From Nocardioides cavernaquae (GTDB lineage Bacteria; Actinomycetota; Actinomycetes; Propionibacteriales; Nocardioidaceae): DNA of 64,000 nucleotides. The stretch covers positions 2,108,001 to 2,172,000 of the forward strand of contig NZ_QYRP01000002.1 in NCBI RefSeq assembly GCF_003600895.1, written 5' to 3'. A program made the position numbers and the translations under genes. Under the pieces are notes generated by a model. It ran no database searches and had not been told where the DNA came from. It saw only the letters and a program-made list of their open reading frames with translations. Shown in pieces: positions 10,011 to 18,029 of this stretch (positions are counted from its first letter, which is position 1; each line of letters opens with the position of its first letter).

Positions 10011-10031
10011 GAGGATCAACTTCTGATCCTC
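10011..10031. repeat. Perfect 8-bp hairpin
   Basis: GAGGATCA (10011-10018) and TGATCCTC (10024-10031) pair perfectly around ACTTC. It sits between two larger hairpins, and no T-run follows. Its function is unknown. Confidence 0.5.
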
Positions 10032-10041
10032 AGCAGTACGA

Positions 10042-10072
10042 CGGCCGGTCGCCCCTGTGGGGCGGCCGGCCG
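10042..10072 (+). terminator. Strong hairpin, probable rho-independent terminator
   Basis: A 14-bp stem (10042-10055 with 10059-10072) has one G-U pair, a TGT loop, and TTT directly after. It would insulate the ethanolamine operon from transcription coming from the accessory region. The T-run is short, so termination is likely but not certain. Confidence 0.6.
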
Positions 10073-10296
10073 TTTGCTGTTGCCAGGGTCTCGTCCTCGG
10101 CCCTGCGGGCGAGGCGGGCGGAAGCGCGTCACCAACCATTCACAGCAGGCGCGGATACCGAAACAGGCCGTTTACGCAGGGGCGGTTGCCGGGGCTCGCG
10201 AACTTCCAGACTGGATGACGTACCAGGGACGCCGCCGGCGTGCCGATCCACGCGCCGAATCCACGATGCGAGCGCCCCAGCAAAGGAAGAACCCAC

Positions 10297-11811
10297 GTGT
10301 CCGAGACCAGATCAGCGGGCGTGACCTACACGCGACCCGACGACGAGTACTTCGAGAAGCGGACGCTCAAGCGGAGCGCAGGAGTGTGGGGCCTGTGGGG
10401 CCTGGCAGTCGCCGCCGTCATCTCGGGTGACTTCTCCGGTTGGAACTTCGGCGTCGACTTCGCCGGCTTCGGCGGCATGCTGGTCGCCTTCGCGCTGCTG
10501 ACCGTCATGTACTACGGCATCACGTTCTCCATCGGCGAGATGGCGGCCGCGATGCCCCACAGCGGAGGCGCGTACTCGTTCGCGCGTTCGGCGCTGGGCC
10601 CCTGGGGCGGTCTGGCGACCGGACTCAGCGAGACGATCGAGTACGTCGCCACGACGGCCGTCGTCGTCTACTTCTCCGCGTCGTACGCGGACGGGGTGAC
10701 CGGCGAGCTCCTCGGCCTCCACCTGCCCGGACCGGTCTGGTGGGCCGTTCTCTATGCGACGTTCATCCTTCTGAACACAGCTGGTGCGCACGTGTCGTTC
10801 AACGTTGCGATCGCCCTGTCGATCATCAGCATCGCGATCATCGGAGTCTTCTCGCTGATGGCAGTCGTCAGCGGCGCGTTCTCGGTCTCGTCGCTCTGGA
10901 ACATCGCAGCCGACGGCAGCTTCGGCGCTTCGTCGTTCCTCCCGCACGGGGTCTATCCGATCCTGTTCGCGCTGCCCTTCGCGATGTGGTTCTTCCTCGG
11001 CATCGAGGAGCTGCCGCTCGCGGCGGAGGAGTCCCACAACCCGGTCCGGGACATCCCGCGAGCCGGTCTGTGGGCGCGCGGCACCCTGATCGTCACCGGC
11101 CTTCTCATCCTCGTCCTCAACACGGGCGTGCTCGGCGCGGAGGACACGGCGACGTCGCTCGAACCGCTCCTGGACGGCTTCCGTGTCATCGTCGGCGACA
11201 CGGCCGCGGCCGCCCTCGCGCTGGTCGCGCTGATCGGACTGCTCGCTTCCCTGATGGGGATCATGTTCGCCTACGGCCGCAACATGTACTCGCTCTCCCG
11301 CGCCGGCTACTACCCGAAGGTCCTGTCGCTGACCGGTCGCAGTCAGACCCCGACCGTCGCCCTCATCGCCGGCGCCGTGATCGGCTACGCCGCCCTCGTC
11401 ATCGTCGATGCCGCCGGGGGCTCGTCCAGTCCTGCCGGTGCGATCGTCCTGAACATCGCCACGTGGGGTGCGGTCGGTGCCTACGCGCTCCAGATGGTCT
11501 CGTTCATCGTGCTGCGCAAGAAGTTCCCGCTGGCCGAGCGGCCCTACGTGAGCCCGTGGGGCCTGGCCGGTGCCTGGTCGGCGCTGGCCATCTCGGCGGC
11601 GGTGTTCTTCGGCTTCCTGCTGAACCCGACCTTCCTGCCGGCGATCCTCGCGATCATCGTGGTCTACGTGTTGATCTTCGTCGTGTTCGCCATCTGGGGG
11701 CGGCACAACCTGATCATGTCGCCCGAGGAGGAGTACGCGCTCAACGGTGGGCTGCACGCTCGGGTCGACGCCGCGATCGACGCACCCGCTGGCAGCGTCG
11801 AGTTCAGCTGA
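10297..11811 (+). CDS. eat: Ethanolamine permease (APC superfamily)
   Basis: This 504-residue integral membrane protein has about 12 hydrophobic segments and is of the amino acid-polyamine-organocation family. The GTG at 10297 is chosen because AAGGAAG precedes it; an ORF extension to 10240 has no ribosome site. Early residues show the family's first-helix glycine-rich stretch (AAVISGDFSGWNFG) and later GIEELPLAAEESHNP. It should import ethanolamine across the cytoplasmic membrane. Its stop overlaps the start of eutB (TGATG), giving a tight permease-EutB-EutC operon. The specificity is supported by context as much as by sequence. Confidence 0.9.
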   Translation: MSETRSAGVTYTRPDDEYFEKRTLKRSAGVWGLWGLAVAAVISGDFSGWNFGVDFAGFGGMLVAFALLTVMYYGITFSIGEMAAAMPHSGGAYSFARSALGPWGGLATGLSETIEYVATTAVVVYFSASYADGVTGELLGLHLPGPVWWAVLYATFILLNTAGAHVSFNVAIALSIISIAIIGVFSLMAVVSGAFSVSSLWNIAADGSFGASSFLPHGVYPILFALPFAMWFFLGIEELPLAAEESHNPVRDIPRAGLWARGTLIVTGLLILVLNTGVLGAEDTATSLEPLLDGFRVIVGDTAAAALALVALIGLLASLMGIMFAYGRNMYSLSRAGYYPKVLSLTGRSQTPTVALIAGAVIGYAALVIVDAAGGSSSPAGAIVLNIATWGAVGAYALQMVSFIVLRKKFPLAERPYVSPWGLAGAWSALAISAAVFFGFLLNPTFLPAILAIIVVYVLIFVVFAIWGRHNLIMSPEEEYALNGGLHARVDAAIDAPAGSVEFS

Positions 11812-13232
11812 TGGTCTTCCGCCACACCCTGCGGGGGCGTACCTACCAGTTCGGGTCGCTCGCCGTGCTCATGGGCAAGGCATCGCCGCTGCGCTCCGGT
11901 GACCAGCTCGCCGGATGCGCGGCGGCGACCGCCGAGGAGCGGGTCGCCGCGGCGTACGCTCTGGCGGACGTGCCGCTCCGCCAGTTCCTGACCGAGGTCG
12001 TCGTCCCCTACGAGCAGGACGAGGTCACCCGGCTGATCCAGGACGGGCACGACGCGGTGGCGTTCGCCCCGATCGCGTCGCTCACGGTCGGCGAGCTCCG
12101 GGAGCACCTGCTGGGGCTGACGCTGCTGGCGGACTGCGCGGAGCGGCTCCGTCAGCTGGCTCCCGGCCTGACGCCCGAGATGGTCGCGGCTGTCTCGAAG
12201 ATCATGAGCAACCAGGACCTGATCCAGGTGGCTGCCAGCGCCGAGGTCATCACCGGCTTCCGTACGACGATCGGCGGCCGCGGGCGTCTCGCGACGCGGC
12301 TCCAGCCCAATCACCCGACCGACGATCCGACCGGGGTCAGCGCGGCGATCCTGGACGGCCTGCTGATGGGATGCGGAGACGCGGTCATCGGCATCAACCC
12401 CGCATCGGACTCGCTCCGTAACGCCACCGACCTGCTCGTCCTGATCGACGAGGCCCGCACCCGCTACGACATCCCCGTGCAGTCCTGCGTCCTCACGCAC
12501 GTCACCTCGACGATCCAGCTGATCGAGGCCGGCGCACCGGTCGACCTGGTCTTCCAGTCGATTGCGGGGACGCAAGGCGCCAACGCGGCGTTCGGCGTCG
12601 ATCTCGCCGTGCTCCGCGAGGCCAACGAGGCAGGACGGTCCCTGGGGCGCGGCACGGTGGGGAACAACGTGATGTACCTCGAGACGGGTCAGGGGTCGGC
12701 GCTCTCCGCAGGGGCGCATCTCGGCGTCGGTGGCGTCCCGATCGACCAGCAGACGCTGGAAGCGCGGGCCTATGCGGTCGCCCGGGACCTCGATCCGCTG
12801 CTGGTGAACACCGTTGTCGGCTTCATCGGTCCCGAGTACCTCTACGACGGGAAGCAGATCATCCGCGCGGGCCTGGAGGACCACTTCTGCGGCAAGGTGC
12901 TCGGCCTGCCGATGGGCGTCGACGTGTGCTACACCAACCACGCAGACGCCGACAGCGACGACATGGGCACGTTGCTGACGCTCCTGTGCGTAGCCGGCTG
13001 CAACTTCGTGATCGCGGTCCCGGGCGCGGACGACGTCATGCTGGGCTACCAGAGCCTTGCCTTCCACGACGTCCTGTACGCCCGCCAGACCCTGGGGCTG
13101 CGGCCGGCGCCCGAGTTCGACGCCTGGCTCGCCTCGGTCGACATGCTGGACGAGCGTGGTCGCGTGTCGCCGGCCAGCCTGGAGTCGTCGGTGCTGCGTA
13201 CGATCGCTGGACCCGTGGAGGTCGTCCGATGA
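11811..13232 (+). CDS. eutB: Ethanolamine ammonia-lyase large subunit
   Basis: This 473-residue catalytic subunit of the adenosylcobalamin-dependent enzyme converts ethanolamine to acetaldehyde and ammonia. Family signatures include KIMSNQDLI, GTQGANAAFGVDLAVL, YDGKQIIRAGLEDHF and MGVDVCYTNHADAD, spread along a TIM-barrel-sized protein of normal length (E. coli about 453). The ATG at 11811 overlaps the permease stop; a longer in-frame extension upstream is the antiphase of the permease and is rejected. The stop overlaps the eutC start by four bases (ATGA). No eutA reactivase, shell genes or aldehyde dehydrogenase adjoin it, so the acetaldehyde must be handled elsewhere. Confidence 0.96.
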   Translation: MVFRHTLRGRTYQFGSLAVLMGKASPLRSGDQLAGCAAATAEERVAAAYALADVPLRQFLTEVVVPYEQDEVTRLIQDGHDAVAFAPIASLTVGELREHLLGLTLLADCAERLRQLAPGLTPEMVAAVSKIMSNQDLIQVAASAEVITGFRTTIGGRGRLATRLQPNHPTDDPTGVSAAILDGLLMGCGDAVIGINPASDSLRNATDLLVLIDEARTRYDIPVQSCVLTHVTSTIQLIEAGAPVDLVFQSIAGTQGANAAFGVDLAVLREANEAGRSLGRGTVGNNVMYLETGQGSALSAGAHLGVGGVPIDQQTLEARAYAVARDLDPLLVNTVVGFIGPEYLYDGKQIIRAGLEDHFCGKVLGLPMGVDVCYTNHADADSDDMGTLLTLLCVAGCNFVIAVPGADDVMLGYQSLAFHDVLYARQTLGLRPAPEFDAWLASVDMLDERGRVSPASLESSVLRTIAGPVEVVR

Positions 13233-14041
13233 CACCGAGTCCTTCGATCTCTCCGTCCGACGACCCGTGGGCGCTGCTGCGGTCGACCACCCAGGCACGC
13301 ATCGGCCTCGGGCACTCGGGGCACGCGATGCCGACGGCGCATGTCCTCGCCTTCCGGGCGGACCACGCCGCCGCGCGCGACGCCGTGCACGCCGAGCTCG
13401 ACCTCGATGCCCTGGCGGCCTCGCTCCGTGCGGGCTCGGGACCCGGCCGGCACAGCAACGAGCCGATCGTGGAGGTCGCGAGCCGCGCGACGTCGCGTGG
13501 TGAGTACCTCCGGCGCCCGGACCTGGGCCGTCGCCTCCGTGCGGACGACGTCGACCGTTTGCGGACCATCCGTGCCGGGGCGCCCAGCGAGCGCGACCCG
13601 GACCTGTCCATCGTGTTGTGCGACGGCCTGTCGTCGACCGCGGTGGCGACGCACGCCGCGCCGTTCCTGCGGGCGGTCGAGCGGGCACTCGGTCCCGGAG
13701 TCGAGCTCGGGCCCCTCGTCGTGGCCACCCAGGCGCGGGTGGCCCTGGGCGACGAGGTCGGAGGGGCGCTCGGCTCCCGCGCCGTGCTCGTCCTGATCGG
13801 GGAGCGCCCCGGCCTGTCGGTGCCCGACAGCCTCGGTGCCTACCTCACGTTCAACCCCGAGGTCGGCCGTCTGGACTCCGAGCGGAACTGCGTGTCCAAC
13901 ATCCGCCCGCCGCACGGCCTGTCGTACGACGCTGCGGCGCGCACGATCGCGGCACTGTTCGGCGCGGCCCGGGCGCTGGGTCGCACGGGCGTCGACCTCA
14001 AGGACCCGACGGAGCTGGACCCGGGGAAGGCGCTCGCCTGA
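13229..14041 (+). CDS. eutC: Ethanolamine ammonia-lyase small subunit
   Basis: This 270-residue partner of EutB helps hold adenosylcobalamin at the subunit interface. Recognisable family motifs are QARIGLGHSGHAMPT near the N-terminus, VLCDGLSSTA, LIGERPGLSVPDSLG and RNCVSNIRPPHGLSY near the C-terminus. The ATG at 13229 overlaps the eutB stop, so subunit synthesis is coupled. An in-frame run upstream to 12926 lies over eutB and is not a plausible start. The gene ends 10 bases from the convergent phosphotransferase gene. Confidence 0.95.
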   Translation: MTPSPSISPSDDPWALLRSTTQARIGLGHSGHAMPTAHVLAFRADHAAARDAVHAELDLDALAASLRAGSGPGRHSNEPIVEVASRATSRGEYLRRPDLGRRLRADDVDRLRTIRAGAPSERDPDLSIVLCDGLSSTAVATHAAPFLRAVERALGPGVELGPLVVATQARVALGDEVGGALGSRAVLVLIGERPGLSVPDSLGAYLTFNPEVGRLDSERNCVSNIRPPHGLSYDAAARTIAALFGAARALGRTGVDLKDPTELDPGKALA

Positions 14042-14051
14042 GGGTGAGCCC

Positions 14052-15089
14052 TCAGCTGGTCAGCCACGCACGGTCGGTCAGGTACCTGTCGGCCACGGTC
14101 ACGGCACCGGAGACGATCTCGTCGCGCAGGTCGGTCGGGATCGCACCGAGATCGTGCGTGGTCGACCAGCCGAGCATGGTGAGGCGCCGGATCATGGTGA
14201 GGCTGCCGATGAGCGCCTCGTCGGCGCTGCTGAGCGGGGCAACCGACCGATAGCCCTCGCACCATGCGGACAGCATGTCGCTGGCTTCGGGAAGGTGCTC
14301 GTAGAACGACAGGGCCGCGGCGGCGTCGTACAGGTAGTACCCATGGCCGCAGTCGTCGAAGTCGATCACGTGGACCTCGACGCCGTCGGCGAGCACGTTG
14401 CTGGGCCGGAGGTCGCCGTGGATCAGCCCGAAGTCGGCCGGGCCGGTGGTGAGGCCGGCCCGGACGTGATCGACGGCGGCACTCTCGGCGCGGCGCAGGA
14501 GATCGTACTCGGTGCCGCCCAAGTCCGCCAGCTGCCAGCGACCCCAGCGCGCCTCCGGCCCGATGAGAGCGTCGAGCCCCCAGCCGAACCGGCGGAAGTG
14601 CGCGGGCGGCTCCCACCCCCGCGCGTGACGGTGCATCTCCGCCGTGATGCGCCCCAGCTCAGGGTAGAACCGCTGCGGTCGGGGCTGGCTCTCCAGCGTG
14701 GACCCGCTCACGAACTCGAAGGCGACGGCGAGCCAGGCCACTCCGTCGGGATCGCGAAGGGTCTGGATCTGGTCGCCGTCGGCACCGGGAACCGACCGGG
14801 GGGTCCTGAGGCCGATCTCGCGGTGGAGTGCCGCCGACCAGCAGAGCTCGGACCGGAGGTGCGTGGCGTCGTCGGAATACCCTGGGCGCGCGACGCGGAT
14901 GACCATGGTCGGCACATCGAGCAGCTCGACGACGTAGGTGGCGTTCTCGGACACCACGAGCAGCCGGATCGCCGCATTGTCGGGCAGGGCCCAGGCGGCC
15001 CGAAGTGCCTCGCTCATCCATGAGTGCGTCGATCGGTCCGGTGCGACAGCGATCGCCTGAGGCGTGCGGGAACGGGACACTGCTCGCAC
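14052..15089 (-). CDS. Aminoglycoside/choline-kinase-like phosphotransferase
   Basis: This protein of about 345 residues has the protein-kinase-like phosphotransferase fold. The catalytic loop HGDLRPSN and the metal-binding IDFDDCG are both intact, at about residues 222-245. The GTG at 15089 follows GAAGGAGG; an in-frame ATG at 15146 is an alternative without a ribosome site. Relatives phosphorylate choline, ethanolamine, homoserine, hydroxylysine or aminoglycosides. The position next to the ethanolamine operon suggests an amino-alcohol substrate, but this is only inference. It is divergent from a GntR gene, with an inverted repeat between them. Confidence 0.82.
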   Translation of the reverse strand: MRAVSRSRTPQAIAVAPDRSTHSWMSEALRAAWALPDNAAIRLLVVSENATYVVELLDVPTMVIRVARPGYSDDATHLRSELCWSAALHREIGLRTPRSVPGADGDQIQTLRDPDGVAWLAVAFEFVSGSTLESQPRPQRFYPELGRITAEMHRHARGWEPPAHFRRFGWGLDALIGPEARWGRWQLADLGGTEYDLLRRAESAAVDHVRAGLTTGPADFGLIHGDLRPSNVLADGVEVHVIDFDDCGHGYYLYDAAAALSFYEHLPEASDMLSAWCEGYRSVAPLSSADEALIGSLTMIRRLTMLGWSTTHDLGAIPTDLRDEIVSGAVTVADRYLTDRAWLTS

Positions 15090-15147
15090 GACGCCTCCTT
15101 CGAACTCGACGCTTCCGACCACCCGTCGGCAAGGAGATTCGATCATC

Positions 15148-15180
15148 CGTAACGAGCCATGTCGTTTCCGTCGCGTTACG
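15148..15180. promoter_or_regulatory. Inverted repeat, candidate GntR operator
   Basis: CGTAACG at 15148-15154 and CGTTACG at 15174-15180 are perfect reverse complements 19 bases apart, in the divergent promoter of the phosphotransferase and GntR genes. Assignment to the GntR protein is inferred from position. Confidence 0.4.
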
Positions 15181-15220
15181 CCACACGAACGACGCGCCCT
15201 GAGTCGTACGATGACCGACC

Positions 15221-16000
15221 ATGAGCCATCGCCCCAGTGACCCGGACCACGCGGGTGGCGACGAGCGCGTGAGCGCCGCTACCGCGGCGATCATCGCCCG
15301 GGTACGCCAGTTGGCACGTGCCAACGAGCTGCTTCCCGGGGAGCGGTTGGGGTCGGAGCGTGCTCTCGCCGAGTCGCTGTCCGTCGCACGATCGGCCCTT
15401 CGCAGCGCCCTCGAGTACCTCGAGCAACGAGGCGAGATCCGGCGCGCGATGGGGCGCTCAGGCGGAGTTTTCGTGAGCGATGGCCGGATCGAGCGGAACC
15501 TGAACACGATCCAGGGCGTCCCCGATCTGCTGCGCTACCAGGGCTTCACGTCGAGCACGGAGGTCATCCGTGCCGGGCTCGCGACGGCGGGCCCCGCGGA
15601 GCGGCGTCACCTGCAGCTGCGGGAGGGAGCGAGCGTGATCAGGCTCCTGCGGCGCAGGGATGCCGACGGGGTGCCGCTGTCCCTCGATGCGATGTCGCTG
15701 CCGGCTCAGCTCTTCCCCGGATGGCTGCAGCTGGACCTGACCTCGAGCGTCTACCAGCTGATGTCTGCCCATTACGGCGTGGAGGTCGCTCGGGCGGAGG
15801 AGTCGAGCGACGTGAGGGCGGCGTCCCCGGAGGAGGCTGCGATCCTCGGCATCGGGACGGGCGACCCACTCCTGCAGGTCTGGCGCACCACCTGGGATGC
15901 CGACGAGCGACCGGTGGAGTTCGCGCACGATCTCTTCAGGGCGGACCGCACGCGGATCACCATGCGGCGCTACGGCGCGAGGTGGAAGCGCGCGGACTGA
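15221..16000 (+). CDS. GntR/HutC-family regulator with UTRA domain
   Basis: This is a 259-residue transcription factor. Residues about 20-90 form a winged helix (LPGERLGSERALAESL, then VARSALRSALEYLEQRGEI). Residues 100-255 match the UTRA ligand-binding fold, with REGASVIRLLRRR and the C-terminal PVEFAHDLFRADRTR typical of HutC-type members. It should repress or activate in response to a small effector. The divergent phosphotransferase and the nearby ethanolamine operon are the likely targets. It is convergent with the TetR gene downstream, 46 bases away. Confidence 0.9.
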   Translation: MSHRPSDPDHAGGDERVSAATAAIIARVRQLARANELLPGERLGSERALAESLSVARSALRSALEYLEQRGEIRRAMGRSGGVFVSDGRIERNLNTIQGVPDLLRYQGFTSSTEVIRAGLATAGPAERRHLQLREGASVIRLLRRRDADGVPLSLDAMSLPAQLFPGWLQLDLTSSVYQLMSAHYGVEVARAEESSDVRAASPEEAAILGIGTGDPLLQVWRTTWDADERPVEFAHDLFRADRTRITMRRYGARWKRAD

Positions 16001-16046
16001 TCCGACGCGCCGGGCAGGAGGACCTCGACCAGGGCCTCGTGCCCGG

Positions 16047-16622
16047 TCAGGCGCGCGCCGCCTCGACGAGGGACACGAGCTGGGTGGCGACCAGCTCCAT
16101 CGGCTCGCTCGACTTCCGGGCGAGGCTGAGGATCACGGCGCCCTCGATCGCGGCGAGGGCCAGTGTGGCCAGCGGTCGGGCTCGTTCGTCCGGGACGCCG
16201 TCGTTGGTGAGCATCCGGGTGAGGGTGTCGGTCCAGGTCGCGAAGGCATCCCCGGCGAGCTGGCGGGGGATCGGTTCGCTGGTCCCACCCAGGGCGGCTG
16301 CGGCGATCGGACATCCGGCGGTGTAGTCGCTGGCCTCGGCCTCCGCTCGCCAGAACTCGACCATCAGCGGGATGGCGTCCACGGAGGGAAGGGTGGCGAG
16401 GTACTCGATGCCCGCGGTGTACTCGTCGATGGCGCTCCTGACGGCGTCGGCGACCATCTCGGTCCGGCCACCGGGGAAGTAGTGGTACAGCGAACCCCGG
16501 GAACCGCCTGATGCCTTGACCACCTCGAGCATCGTCGTCCCGGGCACGCCGTTGCGCCGGATCAGGTCGCGGGTGGTGCGGACGATGCGGTCGCGGTTCT
16601 CGGGGTTCGCTGAGCGGGCCAT
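16047..16622 (-). CDS. TetR/AcrR-family repressor (LmrA/YxaF type)
   Basis: This 191-residue repressor has an N-terminal helix-turn-helix (RIVRTTRDLIRRNG, VVKASGGSRGSLYHYFPGG). The C-terminal half has the YTAGCPIAAAALG segment typical of LmrA/YxaF-like members that bind planar or lipophilic ligands. The ATG at 16622 is used; in-frame codons to 16694 lie inside the upstream gene. It is the second gene of an operon, seven bases after the Old Yellow Enzyme gene. The 36-bp palindrome upstream of that operon is its probable operator, giving autoregulation. Confidence 0.88.
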   Translation of the reverse strand: MARSANPENRDRIVRTTRDLIRRNGVPGTTMLEVVKASGGSRGSLYHYFPGGRTEMVADAVRSAIDEYTAGIEYLATLPSVDAIPLMVEFWRAEAEASDYTAGCPIAAAALGGTSEPIPRQLAGDAFATWTDTLTRMLTNDGVPDERARPLATLALAAIEGAVILSLARKSSEPMELVATQLVSLVEAARA

Positions 16623-16629
16623 GGCGGAG

Positions 16630-17898
16630 TCAGAGCCCCCGGCGGCCGACGCGGACGCTGTCGATCCCGTTGCGCACGAGGTACTGGACGACATTGATGG
16701 CCGGGTGGCGGCGGGGCGCGGGCTCGCGGCCGTCGGCCATCCGCCACATCTGCACCGTGTACGCCGTGAGCTCGGTCAGGTTGTCGATCACCTTGATGCC
16801 GCTGCGCTTGGGAGTGACGGTGCTCCTTGTGATCGTTCCATCGAGGAGCTGGCCCGGGACGTCGGGCTCGACGGCCAGCGGACGGCCGAGGCCGACCAGG
16901 TCGACCGCGCCCGAGGCGATCGCGTCGTTCATGCTCTCGACGGACCGGAAGCCGCCGGTGAGCATCAGCGGCAGGTCGGGGAGCTCGGCCCGCACCCGCT
17001 CGGCGTAGTCGAGGAAGTAGGCCTCCCGGCGACGCGTGCTCTCCTTCAGCGACGGGTCGACCCCGAGCATCGCGGCGGAGGAGTAGGTGCCGCCGGAGAT
17101 CTCCAGCAGGTCGATGCCTTCCGCTGCCAGCGCTCGCACGACCTCGAGCGACTCGTCCTCACTGAACCCGCCTCGCTGGAAGTCCGCGGAGTTGAGCTTG
17201 ATCGCGAGGGCGGCATCCGGGCCGATCTCGGCGCGGATGGCGCGCACGATCTCGATCACGAAGCGGCGCCGCTTCTCCGGCGTACCTCCCCATGCGTCGG
17301 TGCGGTGGTTGGCGAGCGGGGAGAGGAACTGGCTGACGAGGTAGCCGTGGGCGCCGTGGATCTGGACCCCGTCGAACCCGGCGCGGACCAGCACGCCCGC
17401 GGTGGTGGCGAACCGCCGGATGATGTCCTCGATCTCGTCGTGCGTGAGCTCGCGAGGTTCGGCGAACATGCCTGCCGTGCCAGTGAGGGCGACCGCCGAG
17501 GGGGCAACCGGCTGAGGTGTGAGTGTGCGAGGCGCCTGGCGACCGGGGTGGTTGATCTGCGCCCACGCGGTAGCGCCACCTGAGTTGATGATCTGCGCCC
17601 ACTCGACGAGGTCATCGAACGCCCGGTCGTCCTCGACGACGACGTTGCCCGGCTCGCCGATCGCGCGGCGGTCGACCATGACGTTGCCGGTGATGACCAG
17701 GCCGAGGCCGTTGTCGGCCCAGCGGCGGTAGAGGTTCTTGATCCGCGTGCCGGGCGTGTGGTCGCGGCGCGCCAGGCTCTCGCTGAGGGCGCCCTTCGCC
17801 AGGCGGTTCTTGATGACGATGCCGTCGCGCAGCGTGAAGGGCTGGCTCAGTGCGTCGACATCGCTGGCCGTCAGAGTGGGGCGGGTGGCGTTGGGCAT
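16630..17898 (-). CDS. NADH:flavin oxidoreductase, Old Yellow Enzyme family
   Basis: This 422-residue FMN-dependent TIM-barrel oxidoreductase reduces activated C=C bonds with NAD(P)H. Support comes from IKNRLAKGALSE at the N-terminus, QINHPGRQ, the substrate-binding HGAHGYLVSQFLSP, AIKLNSADF and the FMN phosphate-binding DLVGLGRPL. No C-terminal FeS/FAD extension is present, so it is a short-form enzyme. GGAG lies about nine bases upstream of the ATG. It is co-transcribed with a TetR gene and divergent from a SnoaL-like gene across a long palindrome. It probably acts on an electrophilic, enone-like compound sensed by the TetR protein. Confidence 0.92.
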   Translation of the reverse strand: MPNATRPTLTASDVDALSQPFTLRDGIVIKNRLAKGALSESLARRDHTPGTRIKNLYRRWADNGLGLVITGNVMVDRRAIGEPGNVVVEDDRAFDDLVEWAQIINSGGATAWAQINHPGRQAPRTLTPQPVAPSAVALTGTAGMFAEPRELTHDEIEDIIRRFATTAGVLVRAGFDGVQIHGAHGYLVSQFLSPLANHRTDAWGGTPEKRRRFVIEIVRAIRAEIGPDAALAIKLNSADFQRGGFSEDESLEVVRALAAEGIDLLEISGGTYSSAAMLGVDPSLKESTRRREAYFLDYAERVRAELPDLPLMLTGGFRSVESMNDAIASGAVDLVGLGRPLAVEPDVPGQLLDGTITRSTVTPKRSGIKVIDNLTELTAYTVQMWRMADGREPAPRRHPAINVVQYLVRNGIDSVRVGRRGL

Positions 17899-17920
17899 GG
17901 CAGGGCTCCATCAGTGGTTG

Positions 17921-17956
17921 GTGCGATAACTATGCACCTATGCATAGTTATCGCAC
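17921..17956. promoter_or_regulatory. 36-bp perfect palindrome, probable TetR operator
   Basis: GTGCGATAACTATGCA (17921-17936) and TGCATAGTTATCGCAC (17941-17956) are exact reverse complements around CCTA. It lies 23 bases upstream of the oxidoreductase start and ahead of the divergent SnoaL-like gene, in an unusually A+T-rich patch. The arms include TATGCA-type sequences that could also serve as -10 elements, so binding would block both promoters. Assignment to the TetR protein at 16047 is inferred. Confidence 0.8.
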
Positions 17957-18029
17957 AAGGCTCGCGATGCGTGATGTGGATCGCTGCCCGGCCGTGGTCC
18001 CGGAGGGCAAGGCGTGGCAGGGTTCGGGC

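Larger units (their letters stand above)
9400..10296. other. Gene-free stretch with several hairpins
   Basis: No reading frame here has convincing codon use, length or a start site. Structures seen include a small gccggc/gccggc hairpin near 9644, a 15-bp inverted repeat at 9913-9972, a short hairpin at 10011-10031, and a terminator-like hairpin at 10042-10072. The rest up to 10296 is probably the leader and promoter of the ethanolamine operon. The base composition becomes more uniform and G+C-rich after about 10.03 kb, consistent with the edge of an accessory region. Confidence 0.6.

Noticed and set aside
9981..10031. tRNA 3' end or attachment site at the accessory region border
   Set aside because: No cloverleaf, T-loop sequence or CCA-adjacent stem could be drawn, and no integrase gene is nearby.
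10073..10296. Cobalamin riboswitch ahead of the ethanolamine operon
   Set aside because: No B12-box pattern or the conserved CCACTG-type core was found in the leader.
10440..11810. N-terminal extension of eutB reaching into the permease gene
   Set aside because: The permease reading is membrane-protein-like and intact, and eutB starts at 11811 with a start/stop overlap.
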